This document shows, one piece after another, positions 17,188 through 27,037 of a DNA stretch of 37,205 bases. This DNA comes from Cladosporium sp. IMV 00045. Taxonomy: Eukaryota > Ascomycota > Dothideomycetes > Cladosporiales > Cladosporiaceae. The stretch spans positions 1-37,205 of the forward strand of contig MSJI02000542.1 in NCBI GenBank assembly GCA_001931905.2. Direction: 5' to 3'. A program made the translations under genes and the position numbers. The notes under the pieces were generated by a model, which saw only the letters and a program-made list of their open reading frames with translations, did not search any database and had not been told where the DNA came from. Each line of letters starts with the position of its first letter. Within the stretch, counting starts at the first letter, position 1.

Positions 17188-19098
17188 TCAACCGTCATCG
17201 TCATCAGACTCCGTTGCGATGACCTCGTCTTCATCGATCCCGAAAGCAGCCATGATGGCCCTGTTGCCCATTGAGAGTGCCTCAAGCCAGTCGGCGGAGT
17301 GCTGGAGAATCTCGGAGCGAGAGAGGCCGTGCTGGCCGCCGTGAAGGGTGGGTACGTATCGATTGAGCTCGTCGTAGTTGGTCTTCATGGCATCGCGACG
17401 CTTCTGCTCAGAGGCGATGTGGTTGTTGCGCTTCTGAGTGTCAGAGAGATTCTGGCGAATCTTTGCGTTGGCGTCGGAGCGGCGCTTCTTGGACGAAGAC
17501 GGCTTGACTGAAGCCCCAGCTGGTGTAGGAGAGGCGCTGGCAGTAGAGTTGACAGCCTGCGCCTGCGACGTAGACTTGCGGCGCTTATTGGCTGAGCCGG
17601 GCGGAGTAGTCCAGGTAGCTTGCTCCTGTTCGGTCAGGGGCTCTTGCTTCGGAACGACGGGGGTGCGGCGAGGCGCATTGTTGGAGCCTCTGCGGTTTGC
17701 CTGCGGTGCGATCTCAGCAGCGTCGTCGCTTTTGTCCTCGACATCGCTGATGCGCCTCTTGCGGGATTGCTGGGGTCCGGCGTGATGTTCCATGGCGCGC
17801 ATTACCTGGTATTGGTTGTTGTGTGACTGGATCTGATCGGTAGTCGGCATTGAATCGTATTGAGAAGCAGCGGTGCTGAGCTGGTGAAGGTTGTTGGGCA
17901 CACTGTGGCGCTGTTGATGACCACCGCGTGCGCTACTGATCTGCTGACCAGGAGCAAACGGCGCATGTGAGTCGCGAGCAACCTGTGTCGCGAGCGGAAC
18001 ATTCATCAGATTGGTTGACTTCTCTTCAGCTGCGGTGTAGGCGGTGCCTTGGTACCCCTGCTGGCCGAAGCTCTGGTCGCTGCCGTACTGGATGAGGGGC
18101 GGGCGACGCTGAGTGTTGTACTCCTGACCGGCCGCTCCCTGTTGCATCTGCCATGGCTGAGCCTGGTTGGAAGCGAATGCGTGGCTGTTGGAGTTTCCAA
18201 CCTGAAGTGAGGGGTGGCGAGTGTGGTGGTAGCCTGCCGACTGCGCCGCCTGCGGCATGAAGTTCATGCTGTGCTGCGGGTACTGAGACTGAGCCATTGA
18301 AGCGGCACGGCCGGGACGATGATACTGATGCGCGAAGGTGGGAGTGAGAGGAGTAGTCGTCGAGCCAGAAGAAGGGCCTCCGGATACCACAGGGCTGTTG
18401 ATCTGGTCGCTTGTGAAGCCGCTGGGGTTGCCCATGTTGATATTGCCCCACGAGCTACCACTCAAATCACTTGCGACGGCGGGCTGTGAGGTGTCCTGAC
18501 TGTGCGAAGACATGTTCATGAGAGCAGTTGCTGCCTGGTCGTCGTGCGTGATGGGGTGCTGTGTGTAGGAGGTGTTGTTGCGATCGTAGTCATGGAAGAA
18601 GCTCTCATAGCCTGAGCTGACGTCGTTCTGCGACAAGTGAGGCATTGCCATGTGACTGGCGTTGCGAGGAACTGAAGGGACTGACATGTGCATGCCGCCA
18701 GTTGAGCTGCCGACTGCGAAGTTCATGCCGTTCGGCATCTGCATACCAAGCGTGTTCATTGCGTTGTCGCCGCTCAGCTCAAAGCCACGGAAGCTGTAGG
18801 GGGTGTTGTCGTTGTCGTTGTTGGGGATAGCGGTGTCGGGGTGGTCGAAGAAGTTGTTCAGTAAGTCCTGCTGGTCTTGATTCATGAGAGGCACATGTGA
18901 CTGATCATCCATGTGATCGGCGTGGCCGTGGTGAGGGAACTTGTAAGCGAAGGGAGCCTGGTCAACGACATCTAGAAAAAGTATTAGCCAGCCATTCGCT
19001 TGCTTCACTTCAAACAGCGAGAAGAAAATGTAACGCGGATTCCAGTACATACAGTCGTAGCTCGCATCTTGCTGGCCATTCTGGCCGCTGTAGCTCAT
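17188..19098 (-). CDS. bHLH transcription factor (INO4/GlcD-gamma-like)
   Basis: Exon 1 is 19098-19053 and exon 2 is 18971-17188, giving 609 residues after splicing. The 81-nt intron (19052-18972) has GTATGT, a GCTAAT branch site and a CTAG acceptor; it is a multiple of three and free of stops, so retention would give a 636-residue in-frame form. Most of the protein is Gln/Ser/Asn/His-rich and disordered, as in fungal activation domains. RKRR and KKRR basic clusters suggest nuclear import. The bHLH lies about residues 525-590: the basic region NNHIASEQKRR (His-Glu-Arg pattern that reads E-boxes), helix 1 MKTNYDELNRYVP, a loop with HGGQHG, and helix 2 SRSEILQHSADWLEAL. It ends in an acidic DDDDG tail. 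The resemblance is to fungal INO4-type proteins, which often heterodimerise. Upstream E-boxes suggest autoregulation. Confidence 0.9.
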   Translation of the reverse strand: MSYSGQNGQQDASYDCMYWNPRYIFFSLFEVKQANGWLILFLDVVDQAPFAYKFPHHGHADHMDDQSHVPLMNQDQQDLLNNFFDHPDTAIPNNDNDNTPYSFRGFELSGDNAMNTLGMQMPNGMNFAVGSSTGGMHMSVPSVPRNASHMAMPHLSQNDVSSGYESFFHDYDRNNTSYTQHPITHDDQAATALMNMSSHSQDTSQPAVASDLSGSSWGNINMGNPSGFTSDQINSPVVSGGPSSGSTTTPLTPTFAHQYHRPGRAASMAQSQYPQHSMNFMPQAAQSAGYHHTRHPSLQVGNSNSHAFASNQAQPWQMQQGAAGQEYNTQRRPPLIQYGSDQSFGQQGYQGTAYTAAEEKSTNLMNVPLATQVARDSHAPFAPGQQISSARGGHQQRHSVPNNLHQLSTAASQYDSMPTTDQIQSHNNQYQVMRAMEHHAGPQQSRKRRISDVEDKSDDAAEIAPQANRRGSNNAPRRTPVVPKQEPLTEQEQATWTTPPGSANKRRKSTSQAQAVNSTASASPTPAGASVKPSSSKKRRSDANAKIRQNLSDTQKRNNHIASEQKRRDAMKTNYDELNRYVPTLHGGQHGLSRSEILQHSADWLEALSMGNRAIMAAFGIDEDEVIATESDDDDG

Positions 19099-22000
19099 GA
19101 CTTGAGCCAGTTTGAAGACAGGCAGCGGTTGGCGCTGAATGATTTGGGTGTGGTTGGAACGGGTATGTCCTGCTCTTATGGAATGGTGCGAGGGTGCCGA
19201 TTGAGGAGTCTGACAGTAGTCGAATGAAGCAATGGAGGAAGTGTTCAGGATGTATCGTTCATAGTAGGAGAAGCGGTGCGGAGGAGGTGAGTACGGTTGT
19301 CGCGACGGGAAGATGGAGAGATGTTGTCGATTATTAGGAGGGTCGACACTGGGCTACTATTCAGCATGAGACTACAATGGGTGTTTCATGTGCTATTGTC
19401 TTCACCTGTCAATGAGATCCTATTGTCCGACCCTCGCTGTCGAGTCCGCGGGCCAGCCGGGCGCACTAGCGCAGTCTTCGGGCTCGTATTGTAGGAGGGC
19501 GGTGGCTGTTTCGCGCAGTACCTGAAGACACTGCAAGCACAATATCCTGCGATATACTGAGGGCTCCGCGCTCTGCTATTGTGCGGCGTGGTGGTGAAGT
19601 GAAGTGTGCATCGACGAGGTGGTGGTCCGTTGAGGTGTCGCTGGCTTTCACATGCTCACTCGACTCCGCGCTGGCGATGAGCATGTGAAAGCCAGGAAAC
19701 GCCAAGCGGGGGAAAAGCCACCTTCTTCAGCCACGTTCTAAGGCTGTGTGAGGCATCCTCGGGCGGGCCCAGTCCTCGAGCCATGTTCCTTGTTGATGAG
19801 TAAGGTGTATATATTTGATCATCTGCTCTTTTGCATCCTTGCTAGCACTCGCGTGCTTGCTCCTTGTCGTCACGCCCCGGCGAGAGTCGGCATCCTACCC
19901 AACGTTCGTTACCCTGCAGGATCCGTCCATCCGAGATCTTGCGACGTTATTGCAGGATGCCGGAATGCTGTCAGGGACGTCGTAGGCGTTCTTGATTGCC
20001 GTGCTCTTTTCCAGTACGCAGAAACGCTCCATTCGGCGCCTCTGAGGCTCAGCAAGTGCGGGAATCCAGAGCATTAACATCTCTGGCATTGAGGGCTTGT
20101 GGCTCAGGCTTCCTGCAGTTGTCAGTCAGTATCGCTATACAAACGCTTTGGGAATATCTCAAACGCTGATAATGTACACTCTCGAAGTGCTCGTATGTTG
20201 ACGGTCCCCTCTTTTGTTCGGCGGCGATCGAGCGAGATCTACATGTAAGCTCTTACCCGACGGGTGTAACAGAACCACAAGGCGATTGTACTGGTTGCGG
20301 ACACAGTCGAGTCTGCTTGTACGGCGTCTGTACGACAACACCTGGTATGGTCCTTGGTCTATCAGGCAAACGCCATTATTGAACTTCGATTCGGATGGGT
20401 TTTGTTCCTCCCTGGAGGAAGAAGTGTGATTTGGTAAACGCAACTCGTCCGATCAGTGACTAGGCGATTTGCAGCTGGTGTGACTGCTCGACCTGTACAC
20501 CTCACTCCTGGTTGTAAAGAATTCGAGTAGATGTATTCACTTCTGCTTTCGAGAATTGGAAAACTGTCGCTGACACTTCTTCGCCCCTTTGCTCGTACCC
20601 AATGGTTCCAGGGAGTCACATCAGAATAACCATGGCTCATATGCCTGTCTGGGCTTATCGAAATCCTTATACTCGGCTTTGCATGCCAAAATCAGAAAGC
20701 CAATAGATACATCAATGGCTTTTATTTGATCTGCTGATGGATATGGATAGGCGAACATGATGCACACGTTCAGCATACAGCCCGAACGGTGATGCCGGTC
20801 TGTGAACACAAGCTGTGCCATACAACTGTCGGAGTCTGGTTCAGCATGAATGTGCTGCACAGTGAGCTCCAAAAAAACGCAATTATGTTCTAATCCAGAA
20901 TGATCACATCACAATCATTCACTTCTCGGATGAATCTAACATTATGATCACACACACGACAACAAGACAACATTTCAGCCCTTCCAATCAGAGTAACGAA
21001 ACGCAACGCTAGCCCATAAAAGGCTAGCTCTAAACAGCCCACTTCTCCTCTCATCGCGCACGTCGCTTCTCCGACCTGATATACAGACCCATTTTCCATC
21101 TAGTCATTGTCCTTTTTGAAGCGCTGGTGCGAGGAAAGGAATGTGACCACCACTCCATACACACCCCAACCATCATGGGCATCAGGAAATCAAACAATTT
21201 CACCATCCATCTCGCCGAGGACGGGGAATCTGCGCCTTGAGTTCTAGCCTTGCGGCTACTCGCATTGAAGCCCGTCATCCTGCATGAATGGGCCGGTGAT
21301 AGAACCCACGAATGGCGGGATTGGCGACGGCGCGCGACGAATCCTCCGAAATGCCACACGATGACCGTGTGTGCTGTGGCCCGGTGGGTGCGAAATGCTC
21401 TCAAGACGTGGTCTGGCATGCCCGACCGGAGCTGTTTCTCCTAGAGAGTGATGCGCCATCCAGATCCCATCTAATGCTGCCAGGTAGAGTTCCCTAAAAG
21501 ACGGCCGACTCTTGAGATTGTAGGCAACGCCAAACGCTCCAGCTCAACATTCGCTGGTCTCTCTTGCGCAGAAATGGCACTATAGAAGCCGCGTCGAAGC
21601 CAGAAAGAAAAGCCGTTAGATCGTTCTCAAAGATCCAGCACCAAGACCCACCGGCGAGCCCGCAGACACTAGGAGGTAAACTCTTGAAAAATGATATGCC
21701 GCCAGCTTTTCGAGACTGCCAATTCTTACAAAAGTACGGATCGACCTTCGAATTCTCCTCGTTCTGACCGCCTGATGCTGTTCGGCTTCGCCTTTGCTTG
21801 CCCTAAAAGACGGATCAGTGTGTCCATGAAGTATCCACAGTTCTGCGTCGTGGCCTCCTGCCATCGACTGTCAATACTTGTCGTGACAGGTGGTCCGTGT
21901 CTCGGCTTCACACAAAGACGGTCGCCCGGATGCTGCCCTGCGTCGCCGTCGAGGGTACATCCTCGTCAACTCCACTACAAAGCACGCGCTAATAACACCA

Positions 22001-22252
22001 TCACACTCGTCCAGACAAACTCCATTCGTGTGGTTGTGGTGTGCTCCATCCTTAAGCTGCAGAAGGATCAGATGGGTTATCGCTGCTCTAGTGACCTTTC
22101 TCAGGCGTGATCAACGAGCCCAGGTCTTGTCCATGCACGTCTCTCCTCATTCATAAAGCCTCTTCTCCCCCTTGTCGACCAGTTTTCTTTTGCATTCATA
22201 TTGAAGCTATCCCCTTCCCTTCAGCCTGGAAATGTAAGCACACCTAATCAAT
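19099..22252. other. Long divergent region upstream of bHLH and C2H2-like genes
   Basis: This 3.15-kb stretch separates the start codons of two divergent genes. All open frames are short (139 codons at most), domain-free and overlap on several frames, so I call no gene. The notable element is a perfect inverted repeat at 19641-19695. Such long upstream regions are typical of fungal developmental or regulatory genes with long leaders. Confidence 0.6.
19641..19695. promoter_or_regulatory. Perfect 18-bp inverted repeat with two INO-type E-boxes
   Basis: The left arm CTGGCTTTCACATGCTCA (19641-19658) is the exact reverse complement of the right arm (19678-19695), with a 19-nt spacer. Each arm contains CTTTCACATG/CATGTGAAAG, which matches nine of ten bases of the yeast UAS-INO core CATGTGAAAT bound by Ino2/Ino4 bHLH dimers. 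The element lies about 540-600 bp before the ATG of a bHLH gene, so it may be an autoregulatory double site. If transcribed, it could also fold as a strong hairpin. Confidence 0.6.
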
Positions 22253-23161
22253 ATGTCGCCCGGAGATTCGGAGTACACTACCGAAAGTGGGCGTCGTGAC
22301 AGCGCATACTCTCCGCAACCCATGCAGGGACCTTCGCTCGCACGCTTGCGTTCCCACGATGTTCATCCGACGATTGAAGATTGGAGTCACCTCCCAGACA
22401 CAGCAGGCCCCAAGTTCGCCGTCCAAGCCTACACCTTCCCGGAAGGCCCAGCAAGCGTTCCAAGATCCTTGCCGCTCGATACAAGCTCGATGACGCCTCT
22501 CACGCTTCAGAATCTCTCAGACTTCGGTTCTGTCTACCCCGAGTCGGTTCCGTCGCTGGCGTCGTCTTCATCCGTCGCCAGCAGACCATCCCTGTCGAGC
22601 TCGGCCGCTGGGTCTGTAGGGCAGATCTACCGGCTTGATCCAGATGGAGAAGAGGATGAAGATCTGGGCACCACTCAGCATCCGGGCATTACTTCGCCTC
22701 GTCCAGCATTCCAGAAGCCCATCACCCCATGTCTCTTCAGCTTCCTCGGGTGCCAGCAATCGACTTTCCTAAACGCCGAGCATTGGTATGAGCACTCCAA
22801 GACCCACTTCCGTGGACATCCGCCGCCGAGCACTCTTCGATGTCCGTATACGTCGTGCCCATGGGGAGTGTCGAGTAGAGATGGCGAAGAAGCGTGGGCC
22901 GCGCGATGGGAGCACCTCGAGGGGGAGCACGACGTTCTCGTCGATGGCGAGAAGCTGCGCGAGAAGCGCGACCCGCTGCTGTACAAACACCTCTGGAAGG
23001 ACCGCGTCATTACCGACGCACAGCTCCAAGAGCTGCGCTCCTCCGGTCAGCTGGGGTCCAACAGACAGCCATACGTGACGACCGAGAAAGCACCCAAGTC
23101 TCCACGTCGTCAGAGGAAACCGCCGTCGAGTCGTCCTGAGGATCCATGGCGCAGGCGTTGA
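22253..23161 (+). CDS. Putative protein with two degenerate C2H2 zinc-finger-like motifs
   Basis: A single exon encodes 302 residues from ATG 22253. The first 125 residues are Ser/Pro-rich and disordered. Two finger-like motifs follow: C160-x6-C167-x13-H181-x3-H185 and C197-x4-C202-x18-H221-x4-H226. Both deviate from the classical C2H2 spacing (x2-4, x12, x3-5) but keep two Cys and two His each. Then comes a conserved-looking charged helix (DPLLYKHLWKDRVIT) and a basic C-terminus with KSPRRQRKPP and PWRRR, suitable for nuclear import or DNA contact. Proteins of this type are common as uncharacterised fungal zinc-finger-like proteins. DNA binding is plausible but unproven. The 5' neighbour is the divergent bHLH gene, 3.15 kb away. 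Confidence 0.8.
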   Translation: MSPGDSEYTTESGRRDSAYSPQPMQGPSLARLRSHDVHPTIEDWSHLPDTAGPKFAVQAYTFPEGPASVPRSLPLDTSSMTPLTLQNLSDFGSVYPESVPSLASSSSVASRPSLSSSAAGSVGQIYRLDPDGEEDEDLGTTQHPGITSPRPAFQKPITPCLFSFLGCQQSTFLNAEHWYEHSKTHFRGHPPPSTLRCPYTSCPWGVSSRDGEEAWAARWEHLEGEHDVLVDGEKLREKRDPLLYKHLWKDRVITDAQLQELRSSGQLGSNRQPYVTTEKAPKSPRRQRKPPSSRPEDPWRRR

Positions 23162-24176
23162 GAAAGCCTGAGGGCGCATGTTCATCCGGATCAAAGCCGG
23201 TTTCGTTTCCTACTTCGAGGTTCTTTTGATGTCGTTATTTTCATTCCAGCGGGGTTAATCTTCCACCGTGGAAAGACACATATGTCGTGCTCTTCGACCA
23301 TGCAAGATGCACCCTGTAACGGCCGAATCTTTCTTTCTCTCTTGTCTTTCACGAATATTTCTTTTTTAACCCATGGCTGCGTTTGAGCGAGATCTTTGTT
23401 CACGGTCACTTTCTTGTGCGAGATTTTCTTTTTCTTTTTTCTTTTTGAAAGACGAACGGTTGCAAATCAACGTCCTTTGCTTGTTCACCTGAAGCAGGGT
23501 GCGACAAGCAAGGGGTGATCGTCCAAATCCTAAGCAAAGGTTCTGAGGCATCAAAGCGGGACGGGTTTCAAGCGAAGAAAACCACGAATTGTGTTTGATG
23601 AGAAACGAACGAACGAGCGAAGCAACTTATGAACATTTCCTTTCCCCCACTATGTATTTCCTAAATATATGCAAGGTCTGGCTTTTCGTCACTGCCTGCC
23701 TTTGTTTTGCCACCAAATCATCATACACGAGACTTGCTGCGCCTCGTTTTTTGGCCCAGGCAATCGAGGCAATTGTGATCTGGCGCTTAGCGCCTCGTAT
23801 ATGTGATATGTACGTACCTCGTCGGGCCTCCAGCGCGAGGCAACCACACCTTTCCTTGGGGCTTTGTGAAGAAAATGATTAGCTGTCTTTTGGTAGAAGG
23901 GTAGAGAGGTGAGCGGAGGTTACTACTGGCCGAGACTTAAGGACTCTTACTTCATTCTCATTACATCAAACTCTTTTTCGTATACGACGGTCTTCTCAGC
24001 TAGCATTGTTCTAACGACGTATTGGCTACTTGATCGTGTCCACGTAGCAGCACCAGTGTCCACGAACGGCCACTCACAGCACGGGGTACCGACTCTTCAA
24101 ACTCTCAGAGCCCAAAATCCAGGGCGTTCTCTCAAGTCGCAAGGCGAGGCGACAGCACACTCCATCATCCTCACCC
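23162..24176. other. Convergent 3' region with a cluster of GCCTCG/CGAGGC repeats
   Basis: This 1-kb region separates the convergent C2H2-like and ABC transporter genes. T-rich stretches near 23425-23446 may serve 3' processing. A set of short inverted and direct repeats occurs at 23739-23843. I see no gene. Confidence 0.55.
23739..23843. repeat. Cluster of short inverted repeats (GCGCCTCGT / CGAGGCAA)
   Basis: GCGCCTCGT occurs at 23739-23747 and 23790-23798, and CGAGGCAA at 23765-23772 and 23836-23843, so GCCTCG alternates in orientation four times. The near-palindrome GGCGCTTAGCGCC sits at 23782-23794. It could form hairpins in either transcript's 3' UTR. Confidence 0.5.
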
Positions 24177-26472
24177 TCACCCACCCGCCTCCAACTCCGC
24201 AATCCTCTTCTCCACCTCTGGCACGCCCCTAAGCAGCACGTCCAACTCATCTTTCTCGTCCTCCAACCTCAACCTCCTCTCCGCATCGAGTTTCGTAAAA
24301 ACGTAACCTCCCTGACCATCGAACTGCAGAATCCAGCCGTGATACCGCCACAAGCTGCGCCGGTGCGAGACGGTCATGAGCGTGATGTCCAACCGCTTGG
24401 CCTCGTCGTACATGACCTTCTCCACCTCCGCGGTGACGGAGGAGGTGCACTCGTCCAGGATGGCGTATTTGGGGGCGTGGTAGAAGAGGCGCGCGGCGGC
24501 GATGCGTTGCTGGTTGCCGGTGGAGAGGACGTCCGTCCATTCGGCTTCGGTGTCAAGGCCGCTTGCGGGTTGTTTGCCGTTTTCGGTGGGAGTGGTTTTG
24601 GTTGATGTGGCCAGGCCGAGGAGGGTGTCGATGCCGAGGACTTTGAGGATTTCCATCAGGTCTTGGTCGGTGACGCCCTTTTTGCGCATCTCAAACAGGC
24701 CGTCGGGGTACAAAATTTGCTGTCGGAGAGTTCCTTTGCTGAGGTACGGGCGCTGGGGGATGTAGAAGATGTCCTCGCTGGGCGGTTTGCGCACTTTGCC
24801 GCCGTAGACGGGCCAGAGGCCGCCCAGAATGCGGAATAGAGAGGACTTGCCGCATCCGTTGGGTCCGACGATGAGTAGATGGTCGCCTCGTTGGATGTGG
24901 AAGTTGAGAGCTTTGATCAAAACATCGCCGTTGGGAGAAACAATGGGCACGTTCTCAAACTTGATGTCTTCACCTTCCTCCTGCTCGCCTCTGCCGCTCA
25001 GGATTGCGGAATTGGCGTCTGTGGAGGCAGAGGAGACGAGCTGCTTCTCAAAGTGTCCACGGCGGAGATCTGCAAGAACTTCAAGCAGCGTGCTGACTCT
25101 GCTGGTGTAACCTGCGAGCTGCGAGACTTCCTTGTACGAAAACATCAAACGACCGAAAGCGTCACTGCTCGCAAGCAGCAATCGTCGACTCGTGATGAAA
25201 CTCTCCGTCCTATCGCGACCAGCGTCCCCAGCACCCCCGATAGCGCCAGGGACCTGAAAGAAAACCGGGATAGAGCAAAGGAGCAGCCCAAGAGCACCCC
25301 AGAAGTACTTGACGACGAAATCCTCCATGATGCCATGGTAGAACTTCCGCCTCAGAATGCGGTTGACATGTTTGATCAGAGTGAAGTAGCCCTTGTCCAA
25401 GGCGTCTTTCTCCGCCTCATGCCCGTTGTACAAAGCGATTTCCTCGCTATAATCGATCAGGCGCGAATGCTGAAATCTAAACTCCCCCTCCAGCCGCGCC
25501 TCTTCGGCTACGTATTTGCCGAAAGGCGGCGTGAGTGCCCGCATCAAGCTCGCGCTCAGCTGGACCAGTAAACTCATGGCGAAGAGACCCTCGCCGCCGA
25601 CGCTACGGCTCAGACTCCAGTTGTAGATGATGAGGTCCAGGATGGGCTTGGACAGACTGCCGTATAGCTCAGCCAGGCTGTTGGAGAACTTGCTAACGTC
25701 CACCGTAACTAGCTGGTCCGCATTCTTTATCCGGTCGTCCAAAGCAGAGAGGGTATAGAAAGTCATCTCATGCAGATAGCGATTGTGGATATGGTGCGTC
25801 AAACGCGTGCGATACCTCAAAGCTAGAGTCGTCTGATGCCATGATAGCTGCGTGAACTTTTCATCAGCAAAACATCTCCATGCAGAACCCACACCATCAC
25901 ATACATAAACATGACGGGAAAACCAAGAGACATACCATAGAATTCGTAAACGTCGCCGGCACAGCAACAATCATCCACCACACCAAACCCTTAGCAAACG
26001 CCTTCCCCCGCCCCTTAACCAGACTACTGACCAACCTCCCATCCAGCTCCGCAACATACAAACTGATAAGCGTCCTCAGCACCAAAAAGACAGAATAGCT
26101 CCCCAACAGCCGAATCTCCGCACTCTTCCAGCCCGGCACGCAGATCCTCAACAACCTGCCCAAACTGCGGAAAAACTCCCTGTTCAGCTCGACTTTCTTG
26201 CGTCCCGCTGCTGGCTCGCCTTTGCCCTGCTGCGAGCCGCTCGTGCCTCCGCCTCGTCGTCGCGCTTCTGCTACTCGTGCGGCGGCTGCTTTTTGCTCTT
26301 TGATCGTGCTGCGGATGCGGTTTGTGACGATGAGGAAGAGCGCGAGGTACACTCCGCGCGAGATGCGGGTGCGGTTAGAGACGTAGAGGGTGGTGAGGTG
26401 GGCGAGGAGGCGTTTCAGAGAGCGCGTGGAGCAGGCTTGCTGCGCGAGGGCGAGGTGGGCGGCGGCGGTCAT
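24177..26472 (-). CDS. Peroxisomal fatty-acyl ABC half-transporter (ABCD/PXA family)
   Basis: Two exons, 26472-25936 and 25847-24177, encode 735 residues. The 88-nt intron (25935-25848) has a GTATGT donor and CAG acceptor in phase 0 and joins TFTNSM to [17 protein letters not shown], a conserved ABCD segment. The transmembrane domain spans roughly residues 95-330 and includes the family motifs [13 protein letters not shown] and [13 protein letters not shown]. The ATPase domain has Walker [10 protein letters not shown] (about 506), Q-loop [16 protein letters not shown], Walker [11 protein letters not shown] (about 639) and the switch His in TVSHRRSLW (about 672). The ABC signature reads LSTGNQQR instead of LSGG-x-QR. 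PXA1/PXA2-type half-transporters form heterodimers that import very-long- or long-chain acyl-CoA into peroxisomes for beta-oxidation. Which of the two this is remains unresolved. An INO-type E-box lies about 145 bp before the ATG. Confidence 0.94.
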
Positions 26473-27037
26473 GTTGTGCTGTTGCTCCCGCCTGGTGAGG
26501 GGATGGGAGGGGTGGGAGGCATTGACTGTGTGTTTGTGGAAGGAAGTGAGGAGGAGGGGAGGTGTGGTGTCTAGGTTGGTAGATGTATGTTGACCTCTTC
26601 AGTAATCCCTCTCGGGCTTTCACATGTTGCTACTCTCGTCTGGTTGTCGTCTGAGAGCTTCGGCCGAGGCTCCCCGGACTCGCTTCCTCCACACGCTTCT
26701 CCACACGAGCAAGACGGATGAAGGGCCGTGCTGTTTAACACATGATAGACCATGACTCGCTGTCGATACATAAAAAGGAAAAAGGTGATTTTCTTGTGTT
26801 CTGATTAGAAAAGCCCCCAAAAGCCTTCTTGATGGTACAAGTTCTCTGTCTGGTCTAACTAATGAACTCTCGAATTCTCTAACATTGCCGGTGACAATAG
26901 CCACAAAGCTTCTAGCAAGTCATCCCGAAGATGAAGAGGGCCAAAATAAAATGACAACACAAACAAAGAAGAACCAAGCTATGCTACATTCAACTCCATC
27001 TTCCTGTCCTTCCCTATCAAAAGGCTCAATTACAATC
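26473..27037. other. Promoter of the ABC transporter and 3' end of the HMG-box gene
   Basis: This 565-bp stretch contains the transporter promoter and the 3' region of the HMG-box gene, both on the minus strand. An E-box element at 26615-26626 is listed separately; no gene is seen. Confidence 0.6.
26615..26626. promoter_or_regulatory. INO-type E-box (GGCTTTCACATG) upstream of the ABC transporter
   Basis: GGCTTTCACATG (reverse CATGTGAAAGCC) is identical over 12 bases to each arm of the inverted repeat upstream of the bHLH gene. It lies 143-154 bp upstream of the transporter ATG, a usual promoter position. Confidence 0.5.
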
